Below, one piece after another: positions 1 through 12,200 of a DNA stretch of 64,000 nucleotides. Source of the DNA: Galbula dea. Lineage: Eukaryota; Chordata; Aves; Piciformes; Galbulidae. The stretch lies in the NCBI GenBank assembly GCA_013399015.1, contig VWZX01010038.1:124001-188000 (forward strand). The letters run 5' to 3'. The translations under genes were made by a program, and so were the position numbers. Under the pieces are notes generated by a model, which was not told the origin of the DNA, ran no database searches, and saw only the letters and a program-made list of their open reading frames with translations. How positions within the stretch are numbered: the first letter of the stretch is position 1; every line of letters starts with the position of its first letter.

Positions 1-586
1 CCTGTTTTGGTTCATGCTCCATGTGAATCTGTGATATTTAAATATCTATCAAAAACTATTTGTTTGCTCAGCTCATACAATGGGACCACCTTTTTACATT
101 GACTCAGCAAAAGACTCTTCTCAGGTGAATGTGGCAATGTAATTTTTGTGAAGATCAAAACACCTATTGCTGATCTGTGTTACTTTTTTCTTAAGTCATA
201 AGGTCATTTTCCTCATGTTGTCAGCCATGGTAGACCTATTTTCATTCTGATCTTTCTCCCCATTCACAAATTATTTCTCTTTCTAGCTAAGAGAGTATTT
301 TCCTGAAACCCCAACTTTAAGATCAGTCCTTTCAGACAATCTCTGTCATCCTCTCTAGAGAAAACTATTCTTTTTCTTGTATTCTTTAAAAATATAGGAT
401 GCACTACTACAGGATTTCTCAGTATAAACATTAATAACCATTGAAGCCATTGGCAAACTAATCAAGACAAAAAGTTGAACTGTGAAGAGACTGGACTATA
501 CACAACGTAACTTTCAGCACATTGCATGAAGAAATAATGAAGGGTAATCTTAACACATACACTACAAGTTATGGAGACTCAGATAT
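1..586. other. non-coding stretch, nothing recognised
   Basis: AT-rich unique-looking sequence with stops in all frames. No repeat family, splice-bounded exon or RNA gene was recognised here. Confidence 0.5.
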
Positions 587-727
587 ATCTAGGACAGACA
601 CACAGGTACTCCCTTCTAGAAAACACTCAGTGCTTCATTGCCTTTAGCAAAAATCTCATCTAGGACAGACACACAGGTACTCCCTTCTAGAAAAGACTCT
701 GCTTCACTGCCTTCAGCGAAAATCTCT
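587..727. repeat. 71-bp tandem duplication (two copies)
   Basis: Two adjacent copies, about 587-657 and 658-727. Both begin with the same roughly 37 bases, starting ATCTAGGACAGACACACAGG, and both end with AAAATCTC. The second copy lacks two bases in the middle and carries a few substitutions. The repeat is local, non-coding and not part of any family I recognise. The differences show the duplication is not brand new and is not an assembly echo. Confidence 0.9.
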
Positions 728-3700
728 GGGACTATTAAGCTCTTTAAGAAGTAGTTGAAAAGACTGAGTTTTCTGATTTTTATTTGAAAAGTAGTTGGTG
801 GATGTCATAGATAATCCTTGAAATGTACTTGAGAAGATGAACATTGACTTTCCACTGGATGGGTAGTTATCTTACAGTATCACATCTGAATTCACATGGA
901 GCAGGTGGGCTTTTAGGTGTATGTGACAAAGAGCTAAAATAAGAGTTTCAGGCAGAATGCTTTGTAATTGAATGCAAGAGTTCAAATGTACTGCAGACCA
1001 TTAATACGTGTCCAACTGCTCTGCTGCCTCTCCTAGGTAATGAGGTGGAAAGTAAGAGATCATTCTTAAAAGTCAGTTGCTAAAGATCTTGCTGTTTATT
1101 GAAGACTCTTTCAACTGTTGCTTATTCAGTTTTTTGTTGTTTTGGTTGTGTAACTTCAGTTGTAAAGATCTTTCTTATATCTTTCCCAGTCTTTTCTTCC
1201 TTTCTTGGCTTGTTTACATAATTTAAATGTGGTCAGTTCTTTGGTTTTAGAGAGATGCCTTAGATATCAATAGATGTGAGGAGCCATCTCTGAGAGAAGG
1301 GCTTGCAAGCGAGTGTGCATTTGTTTGCATGCATGTGGTTTAGATACCTGGACTTTAGTGACAATAACGCTTCACCAAGACTGAATTCTTGCCCTGAGTA
1401 CACAATTCATCTATGAACATAGAACTCCAGTTGAATAATTTGTAAAGAAAATGAAGACAAAATCAACTTCCCCACACCCCCCAGTTCTCCTCAAATACCA
1501 CTCAGACTTGTGTCTTTGTGGCTGTTGGAGAAGAAGTTCACTAAATATATTCAAGATTTCTTCATGCTAAACTGCCATCATCAGATGGCGTAAAGTCAGA
1601 AGTTCTCTTTCAAAGGTATCATACTTTTCTCTGATGTTTATAACTTCCTTAAATCAGTCCTTATGGAGAATATTATGCCTAATGAGAGAAAAAATGAAAC
1701 AATATCAGTTTGAAGAAGGTGGATCAGGATATTTTTTCTACATAAGCATGAAAATATTTCTGGAATGCTTCAATAACAGTTGCACCTCCCTCCCATTATT
1801 CAGTTAAAAAAAACATAATGAAATTATGTGTGCTTGAAGTATAAATGTATAGAGTTATCAGGATCAAATCACATGTCCCCATGGATTATCTCTTTTAATA
1901 AACTGAAACAACTATATCAAGCTTTTGTCAGCTCAGCAAAGAAAGTGTGAAGCTGGAAATTAGAGATAGTGTTCAGCATACCAGAATTTAGGTGTCTTCT
2001 ATTGTACTCTTAAAGATGTTGCGTGTATTAAGAGTATGACATTAGCTCTTAATATTTTCAGTTTGATCTTGCTATTCATGAAGAATGCTCAACCTTTTGC
2101 TGACTATGTGGGACATCCTAAGTATCTATTATGTCTATAGGATGAGCTTTTAAATATAAAACTGTTTATTTCTTGGTCAGGGGATTGTGTTTTGAAGAAA
2201 GCCTTAGAAATCCATATTCCTTTTTTTTTCCTCCTTTGTTTTCTTTTTTTTCTGGGAGGGGCTGTGTGAAAACACACTGTCTTCAAGGACTAAGACTAAA
2301 ATCTTAGGGTGAAGTTGTGATATTACTAGTATTACTTGTTGGATCTCTAATCATTTTGTCATTCTTCATTATTTATGAGTCTGCTTTGCTCCATTTCCCA
2401 CAATTCATTTGTGTATGTTTATTTAACATCTTTTTTCTGTCTTCACATGAATGATTTTCCCTGGCAATATGAGAAGAATGACAAGTACTGATCTATGTTA
2501 AGATAGATTTGAAGGAGTATCTTAGCACTGAAAAGAGAGGGCAAAAGAACAGGATGCCCAGATAGCTGTAACTGTGAACACTAAGGGGAATGACTTTAAA
2601 GGCACAATATATTGGCATTGAATCAGCATTGGATTTGTTTATAACTTTACTCCAATGATGCAAATTAAACACACAGCATCCTTCACCTTGGTAAATGCAA
2701 CAGAAAGCAGACCTACTCCAAGCAGGGTGCAGAGTGCCCTCAGATTGAATCTTTTGCCTCAAGGCCACAGTGAATAATTGTAGTGCAATCTGACATGGCG
2801 ATTTTTACCTACGTTCAGCTGCTAGCTAATCTGGTGAGCTTTTTAACAAATACATTTCAACTTCTGGTCTTAACTCATGTTGTTGCTGCTGCAGTTTTAA
2901 GACCTTATTGAGAGCACTCACTTGCATAATCAGTCTCTTCAATAATGAGACAACCGTGTAGGAAGGAACATTATTTATTATTTCTTTTATGTGTGGAAAT
3001 ATAACAAAATGTGTTAGATGTTCTTTCTAGCATTCCAACTTTCTATTTCGATCTCCTCCCACTAACCCTTATGGCAAAGTCTGGCTCCCAACGTGCCATT
3101 GGAATTTTTTAGAATTGTCTGGACAGTCAGAAGTTTTGGTAGCTGTTGAAACTTGGATGATAGCAAAAGTCAAGTGGCGGCAGCCTGCCTTGAAACAATC
3201 ACTCATCTTCAGGGTTCCTGCATTCCAATTGTAGCTGATGACATAGTCTTGCAAAACTTCAAGCTGCTTGTTCAGCAATTCTCACCTGCATGAGCTAACA
3301 TTTTCTTGTATGTTACCTTTATCATTATGGTAAATTGTTTAGAAAATGATTGCATTTCAGTTTGATGCTACTTGTCTCACCATTTGTGCTGTCCTAGCAA
3401 AATGTCTCTGAGAGAAAATGCATTTAAACAGGTTTACTTTTCCTTTACTGGATATTGTTAGACTCCAGATAATATTTTGCATTAAATTACTTTGCTAACT
3501 CTTTCAACAACTTTACATATTGCAAGAACTTAGATACTTTAAAAATGTCTTCTTCACGCTGTGGCCCTAATATTTAATGTAGATAAGTCTATTTTGCAAA
3601 TAGGGAGACTCAAGTGTTAAAGTGTTTCATTGCTTAGAGCCTAATTTCCAACATGCTGATGTTGGGCTGGAGACCTCCAAATGCAAATGTCAGTGGTAAT

Positions 3701-6700
3701 ATGTGGAATAACAATACTCATGGCTGTCTTGAGATTTGTGTGTATTGAAATTAAGTCAAATTACATAGTTGACTATATAAGAATATTCTTCTGTACTAAC
3801 TACTTCGTTCTAAGACTTTGTCCTTTGTGTTATGAGTATCTGGGTGTTCTACTTTTAACTGAATGTACAATTATTCAAATCTCTGTGTATCCAGTGTTTG
3901 ATTATTCCAGTGTTTGTATATTCCTGCCAGTATATCTTATTTCTAGCTTTGTTTTGTCTCCTTACTTTATTAAAGGAAAAATCATACAAGGAATTTAAGT
4001 GTCAAAAAAGGAAGAAAAATTAACGTTAGGGCTTCTACAATAGTTGTAGTGTAACTGCATAAGAGATATATATTCAGGCATAAATTTAAACTCAAACTGT
4101 GAAAAATGAAATGTTCTGAGGCAACTTCCAAAGTCAGCAATAATTCTTTTATTACTATTTTGTGTGCTTGAAGTCTCTGCAACTGAGTTCTGTCTTTGTA
4201 TCTTAAACATAAAGTTTATGTCATAAAAACTTTAATCTTGTGTGCAATGGACTTTCAAACAAGATACCTGTGTAATTAGAAGCTTGGACTGGAAAAATCC
4301 ACTGTCATAAGAGTACCTGCTAACTTTGAGAATACAAGATACCTGAATCTTTCTTCAGCGAACTTGTGTTTGAGTAGAGTTGTTGTTGGTCTGTACAGAA
4401 AAAAGGAATATTCTTGGACTTTAAGAACTGATAGTTGTGGATAGGATATACTTGGAAAGGTTGTGCCACACCCTGCTTTTGAAACCTACCAGGTACTGTT
4501 TAATAAACTATGGAATACCTTCTTTCAAAGTTCAAGGTGTCATGGAAAGATCCATCCCAAAGTTTTAGAATATGCTCTTAAATTCCTACCATGTTTACAC
4601 ATTTGAATCTTGAAAATAGCGAGAATTTCTTAGTTACCTTTTTTGAGGGACATCATGCTTTAAGTTTTGCCATTCCTATCCTGTAACTTCCACTCAATTT
4701 CTTTCTTATCTGAGCCTTTTGCAAATTAATATATTTTAAGGCCCGAGAGTGTTATCTTATTTGATCAGTCTTGAGTATCCCTTACACAGCAGAATGATTG
4801 AATGATAGCTTATGGTTTGGAAAGACACCTTGAACAAAGGATCTCAAATGAAGAAGAATCTGCCATTTGCCTCAAGCAGATGGTTCTCATGGTACCACTA
4901 GTTTGATTCTCACTTTTTCCATCTTGCCTTTTTAGGCTTTGCACTTGATCGTCTCTTGAAAAGAAGAAAACAAAACCAAACCAAACAGTATTCTTTCTCA
5001 CCTGTTCCTTTCTTTATTTCTTACTTGGTGATGAATACATCTTTTACCTTCCTTGTTCCAATGAGTAGGAGGAACTGATAGTTATTCCTCCTCCTTGGGC
5101 CTTACCTTTCTGATCTGCTCTTGCTTTTTGATGTTTGCATCCATGTGTGTTGGCAAAGGCAGGGCAACTGTATGTCTTCTAAAGTTTCTGGGAAAGAATT
5201 GTTGAAAATAGTGTTTTCATTGAATCATGTCTATGTTCACCTGTTTTGATCTAAATCTAGGAGCACTGCACAAGGAGAAACAGGTTACTTTAAGGCAGGA
5301 ACTTGTAGTTGAAATGAGGTGAAAATGACATTGGCAGGAAAGTGATCATAAAACTCATCACAATGTGACAGGCTTCAAAAAATTAGTTTGGAAATGTTCT
5401 ATAAGAACCACTAATATTGGTGGTTCTACTGCCTGTAAAAGCAAATGAATTATGCAGAGGTCACAAAAGAACAATTTTGGTTCTTAGGCTTATTGCTGAC
5501 ATTGTTGCTGAAAATTCAGGGAGCTGTTTTCATCTTGGTCTTTGGAATTTGTATGCTATTATAAGTGGCTCTGTTCAGATGCTCTTGTTTGTGTTATGCA
5601 CTGTTGTTTTCATGGTGCATTTATGATGACATAAATTCTTCTATGAAACTAATGAAAAGCCTTTGATTGCACAAACCATACTGAGAGATGATCACATGCA
5701 CAAAGATTTATTAGCAGGGCCTATAGCTGATGTCATACCTTTATTGTGATGATGATTACTTTTGGGGAAAAATAAGAACAAAAGCAATGTTCCAGGAAAG
5801 GGTATTAGATGGGTGAATTAATATTTGTAAATATTTAGGAGTCTTCCAATAAAAGTGCACTAGAAGGGACCCAAGTACAAAATGTGCAAGATATATATGT
5901 AAATAACAAGCTGGTGTAGGACCTAGCCCCACGAAATTACACTAGTTGTACTTCATAGGAAAAATCTGGTAAAATGTTTCTTGTCCTTCCTGATGTATAC
6001 TGTAACATATTTATTCTCTTTCTTTCTGTTCTCTTTCTGTTACTGTTCTTTTCGGTTTGTATTTTGGGGTGGTTTGTTTTTTTTTCTGTATTGATTTTAC
6101 TTTTTTCCTGCGTCAGGTCAAACATAGCAGCTACTAAGGAATTGCAAGCAGAAGTGACAGTTGTGTACACAAGTGCTGTACTGTATGGATTATTCCAGCT
6201 AGTCTGCAACTGACTCCTTATGTAAGATGCTGCTTTCTCTCAATATTGCTACTTCCACTGATATTGCCTCCTTCTTATCTTCCAAGCTCTACATATGGAA
6301 GGCTGATCATTAAGAGATCTGGTGGCTATATACGTGTGACCCTTTGAGAAAATGCTGCAGCTTTTCTTCTCTCAATCCAGGATACCGATTTCCAAGTTCA
6401 ACAGGGGGTAATGAAGTTCACTAAACATACAGTTTTTCAAGGTATTTTGCTCTAGACAGACCTGTAAAATGCACATTGCAATGCCATAGTTATAGACTCT
6501 CATTCTAGCTGACTGCTGCATCAGATCCACTGTATTAAAGTTTTCCTGTGAGAGCATTCCATTTTGTAGCAGTAATGCTCTCAGTATTTGGCAAATGGTA
6601 TTTTTATGTCCTGATGCCTCCTACAAATTATTTAGCTTCAACTTTGAAAGTCTTCCTAGCCTGCTAAGAGGAGTAGTAGTAAAGAAATTATAATGTTCTA

Positions 6701-8739
6701 GTCTGCAAGCTGGGAAATGTGAGCAGAGTTAAAAATGCGTGGGCTGTCTCCTAAAATATGATTGTCATGTAGACACCTGAGAACTGTCAGTGTTGATCTC
6801 CCAGGCTGCTGATGCTGATTTAGCTGAGATCAGGGTAAGTGTTGTGCTCATAAGTTATGTTGCTGTGCACTGAACTGCACAGAATGGAGGAAATGCACTT
6901 TTGAAAGGATAAATGGCTATTACTTTTTCCTAAATATCTTATCATTTATGTCTGCACAAGGTAAAGTGTAAGTCAAGAATAGTTTGGTTGGGTATTAGGC
7001 ATTCTACTGCCATATTTGTATCTGTTTTTTAGAAAGTGGGTTTTTTTTTTCAGTTATCAAAAGGAGTGAATAGGGTCTAGATTATGGTCTTTCACTTTTT
7101 CCTTGAAATATAGACCATACGCATATGCAGGTACAAGGACTTTCTTGTTAACTTTTGTAATTAAATTCCTCAGAGTAATTTCTTACCTCAGGACAGTAGA
7201 AATTCTAAGTAAACATTTGTTTAGAAACAAATACAAAAAAGGCACTGAATTTATTTGGAGAGAAAGTGAAAGGGAGCAGTTTTTCTTCTTCCTCCTATTT
7301 GAGAATCACCTGATTTGTCATTTGATGCTTTCAGTGAACAACCTGAAAACCCCCTGATCCTTTTTGTTAAAAATGACAGTCAGAGAAACACTAGTTTATG
7401 TGCTATAAAATGTTTCTTTAAAGCCCTAGGTTAATAAATAACATGAATAGAAAGTGTAAAATATTTGTTTTGAGAGCATTTTACTGCTGAGGCACCATAG
7501 CAGGAGGTAACTTCCAGAATTTTTGTCAAGAACAAAGATGGACACAGAGTGAAGTATTAATATGTGTGTGCATATTATTAAAGTATTAAAGGAAGAAATG
7601 CAAAACAATCTTTGAGCATGTTTTGATTCAGCACAAAACTTTCATGTGAAAGCATCACTGCCCAAAAATTACTGGAAGGAAACTGAAGCCTAAGGTCCCT
7701 TGTTAAAGCACAGAAATTGAGGTGTGTCTTGTGCTGAGCATCGCTGCCCAGCCTATTGCACTAACTGTGTTAGTCACTTTGTGATCCGCTAGTGGACAGT
7801 GTCACAGAGAAGAAACCAGCTGCAACTTCCCTAGAACAGCATCACTATTTCTGGCATGGCCAGCTGAAGCCTAGGGCACAAATTTAACTGGTGATTGGCT
7901 CTAAGCCCAGACCTTACACAATGTGTTACAATCACCAATCTCCTCCTGAAGTTTTCTCTGATCTTCACATTTCCTTACTTTAAGCAAGGCACAATCTCAT
8001 CCTCCTGTCTGTTCATATTTTTCACTTCCTTTCTTCTGTATCAAGGTGATAGAGCATTTGGATCTCTGAGGTCCTTCTGAACTGAGAGAAGGCAGTATAT
8101 CAAAACATATGGGATGTTTTATCTCAAGAAAGATGACATTACTTACAAGTCCACTGGACCAACAAAACACTACTTCAGATTTTTTTCTTGTAATAGTAAA
8201 TACATTACAAAGGAATTAGGTAAATAAAAGAAGCTTGGGCAAAAAGATTTAAAAAAACCCCCCTGATTTAAATTAAGTGGAAACACAAAAATTGGTTGAT
8301 ATCTGAAGCTCCTTATTTCAAAAGGTGAAATTCTGGAAAAGTGAAGGAGATCACTTTCAACTACCTCTGAATTGAATGGCTCAAGAGGCTAAATGAGAAT
8401 CAGCAAATTCAACTCCTTCTAAACAAATATTTTTGTAGCCAAATAAACAAAAGGAAAACAATGAAAAACATGAAAAAGAAAAAAAAATCATCTATCTGGG
8501 CTTAAAAAGCTCAATAAATACACTTATGTTTGAATTTTAGTAAGAATGATGAACATTCAGTACTCTGGCATAGTTAGAATGGCTAATAGAAGGGAGGCTA
8601 AGACAATGCACAGCAGTACAAGTAAAGCTGAAATGCAGTCAGAAGAGCATGGTATGGTTGTCCAGGAGAGACCTGCTAATCTCACAGCTGGAATTTGTTA
8701 GAACTGGTTTATGATAATACAGAAGCACATTTGCAATGT
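728..8739. other. intronic or intergenic DNA without recognised genes
   Basis: About 8 kb of AT-rich sequence. Open frames stay below roughly 105 codons and have low-complexity or hydrophobic compositions typical of chance frames. Homopolymer tracts occur, for example poly(T) near 2220 and 7041. I recognised no repeat family, conserved exon or RNA gene. Very old repeats could be missed by eye. Confidence 0.5.
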
Positions 8740-9200
8740 TTGTACCTACTTAGTGGTATTTCTGTGTGATTGATAAGTAGCAAACATAATAGTATTATTT
8801 AAGAACTGTACTCTAGAAGTTCATGTGGTGGAGGGGTAGAGGAGTGAGAGAAACAGTAATCCAGAGAACAACAAGCTTGTAAGTCTACCTTGGATAGAGA
8901 GTAAGAAATTAGAGGAGAGAAAGATTTACATGGATAAAGATACATACTTTTAAAAAACGGGATTAAAACCAGATGATGTTTCTGAAGGTAAAGTATACTA
9001 AACTAAAGTGATGCCTTTTCCTTTGTAAGCCAGCTAGTGGCTTAGGCACAATAAATACAGTGTTCTCATATGTCTAGGTTTTAGCAAAGTTTTCCTTGTG
9101 ATGCCATGTGGAAAACTGTTGGTTTCAGTGCAAGCTGATACAAGAATAGTAGCAATGACTAATACTAGCAATGACTAGAAGTGGTGTGAATAGGTCAGAG
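8740..9200 (+). mobile_element. ancient CR1 LINE relic, ORF2 reverse transcriptase part
   Basis: A heavily decayed CR1 ORF2 fragment with no intact frame. Three reverse-transcriptase blocks remain in one frame: PENNKLVSLP at 8861-8890 (family block PGNYRPVSLTS), EGKVY-stop-TKVM at 8984-9013 (family KGKSCLTNLI) and LGFSKVF at 9074-9094 (family LDFSKAF, motif A). The last two blocks are exactly 30 codons apart, as in the younger CR1 at 46594-47238. The first two are 41 codons apart against about 43 there. The motif A aspartate is lost (Gly here). Nucleotide divergence is much higher than in the other CR1 pieces, so this is an old insertion. Boundaries are approximate. Confidence 0.75.
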
Positions 9201-12200
9201 GGATAGTGTGAGCTAAGGATTCATTTTGGAACCAGTTTTGTTTTCGTGAATGGCTTTCTTCTGAGAGGTAGCATAATGTGCTTTTATAAATGCAGAATTA
9301 CATACATTAATGGGTATCTGAGCAACCCCCAAGTGCTTAGACTGCCTGTTTAACAGAGGCATCTTTACACTTTTCCTCGTGTTTTCATGTTCTCTGCTGT
9401 GACAGTTCACAATGTGGCAAAGTGTCATGCCAACATGCTGCCAGTGAACTGAGTCTCTTGAGATCACTTTGCTCCTGCCTCAAAAACCAGGTTGAGGCAC
9501 CTGCCCAGCCCTTGAAGCAGGCAACTCATCTCCTTCCAGGGGCTTCTGAGCTTCTTCCTGTTCTGAGTCACTTGTAATTTACTGTGATCTTTCCCATTGT
9601 TCTCTACAGAAGAGGTGAATGTGGGAGAGGGTTGTGAATGGGGAACTGACATTTCTAACAGGAGTGCACGGAAGGATCTTAATGAACTTTTCTTCATCAC
9701 CTGTTTTTTTGAGATGTCTAGAAATAGGCATTCCTTTATTTTCTGTGTTGGGATTGTACATATTACAGAGTAAGGAAGTAAGTACTTAAATGTATTTTGA
9801 AGACAGGGATATTAATGTATAATCTTCCTTAAAGGGATAAGTAACAGCTGGTATGCTGATGACAACGGAAAGACAAAAATAATCTTCATTACAAAAAAAT
9901 AATGCTGGCTTTCTTTTGAGGGGTTGTATCTAAGTAAGTTTTTCTTTTCTACATAATGAGGATTGTTACAGGTAGTGCTAGCATAAAACTCAACAACTAT
10001 TTTATTAGTGTAAAAGAGTGCTTTAATATGATAGAGTTCATAAAGAATGTAGATTGATGGCATCTTTCCCTCGGGAAGTTTATAATTAAAAGTGTAATCC
10101 CAACCCACAGGATTTTTCCTTCTCTATACTGCTGATAATCTCCTGTCTTGAAGATGTTATCATGGGAGATTTAGATGACTGCTTTGTGCTTTGTAATCAG
10201 AGGAACGGACAGCAAGGCCCTATTGCAAGAAATTTGAATACATTTTTTAAAAGTGGGTATTTGAGGTGGAGAGTAAAGGATTTAATAAAATACAGGCTAT
10301 CATTCTTTTTAAAGTCCCTTGTCTTGTCAGCAGTGTATTGTCAAGTTCTATGAATTCATCAAAAGTATTGTGCTATGTGGTTTCATCCCAGCTTGAAGGA
10401 TTATGACAGAACATGATTATTGTAACTCTTGTTTATTTCTTTATTTAACAGGAACGTCTCCTGTGTATACTTTGAGGGGTGGGGGGAAGATTAATGCTGG
10501 GATATCTGTCATATTAGCTAAAGGTAAAAAGCTATCTGCATTTTTAAAGTAAACATTTCTTTTTTTGGATTCCTTATTTTTGCATGGTTGAGACTAGCAA
10601 TACTGACTTTACAAAGTCATAAAATTTAAATGGATAATATTGATATCAGGAAACATAGTCAGAAAAAATGCCCCAGGGATCTCCTGTGCTTGTGAGTAAC
10701 CACAGGATTATGTGACATATGTGTGAGCTGAAGTAACCATGTCTCTATGCGCTCTGTTCTATGACAAAGGAGGAGAGCAAGCAACAGGCACTCTGCTGCA
10801 CCCCATGGTTAGAAGCTGTAAGGCAGGGCTCCATCCAGAGAACTAGTGAATCTTAGATAGCTATGCAATATTTCTATAGGTCTCTACATAGTTACGTGCA
10901 TACATATGTGCTTCAGAAGAATGTTCCCCAAAGTGAATGTTGGCCACAACATTTCTGCTTGTCAGTACCCAGTCTACTCCTTGATTTCTGCAAAATGCAC
11001 TTGGTGGCTCTGGTGTCTCTTCGTTTTGAGAAACTCTGGAACATGAGTGGTGTTGCTGGCCACATCAAAAATGCATTCATAGATGTGTGGGAACAAGGAG
11101 GAGCAGATGGCAGAACTCACAAAGACTTTGCTTAGACCATAGTTTAGTCTAGTATTATTAGCTCCTACTTTCTTGATGGAATATAAAAATCTCAGTGTTT
11201 TCTTTGAGTTATTGGTGCTAATAATTTGTTTATGGGTCGTGCTAGCCCAGCCTGTAGATCGCAACCTCTGGAGAGTGATAATGATGCATCTTGCTGCTAA
11301 CTGAGTATTTACACCTTGGCTAACCAAATACAGGATACAGTCCAGGCTCCTCTCAGCAGGCATCAAAATGAATTAGAGCTGAGATGTTGGCTCTTGGGGG
11401 CAGGAGGCAACAAACCCTTTGATCGCTTTGCACATTGCTCCAAGAAAGTCAGCTGCACTGGAAACTGCTACTTAAGGCAGATATTTCTTTTGTCATACTC
11501 TAAGGAAATGCACATGATTAACCCATTCCTCCCTGCCTAGCTCTTATGGACAGGTTCAGCAGTGGTTGCTCACCATAACATCCAAGCGATTTTATTAGTT
11601 CTATGGTTGCTCAGCTAGTAATGTTAATTTTACTATCCTTTTCATAGTCTGCACAACTGATGCCATTTGATTGGCACTGAAACTGAGTCACCTGACTGTG
11701 AGATGTGGAATAGACTTAGCAATACCTTCAGCAATTATTCAGGTAGCAGTCAGCTCTGAAGGGTGAATGTGAGATAATTGTGTGTAAACAATTCTGAAGT
11801 GGTAAACTTGGGATAAATTGTTACCAAAACAGTCTGAACTGTGGTTACCTCACTGGTGATTTTTGAAGCAGATAGTAAAAAATTTAAACAAATTATATAT
11901 CTGTTTTCTTTGGGATTCTTTTCCTCCAGTCTTTACAGTAGAGAAAGAAATTGTAGCAACTGTGTGTTAGCAAATGAAGGTTATAGAAGCAGAGACAATT
12001 CAGATGTTAATGTGCATAGAAAAATTTGTTATAATATGATTTTAGTCTATGAAGTACAAAAATTTTATGGAAAGCCACAGACAGCTTTTTATTTCCTCTC
12101 TATAAAGAGCAGGATAGTCTATTCTAAGATGTTCTATGCTGAAGATATAGAAAGTTCATAGTAAAGATAGTGTGGTGTAGTTTTAGTATTTTTTATATCA

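Noticed and set aside
10974..11366. 130-codon minus-strand frame
   Set aside because: Overlaps other chance frames on the opposite strand, with low resemblance to any protein.
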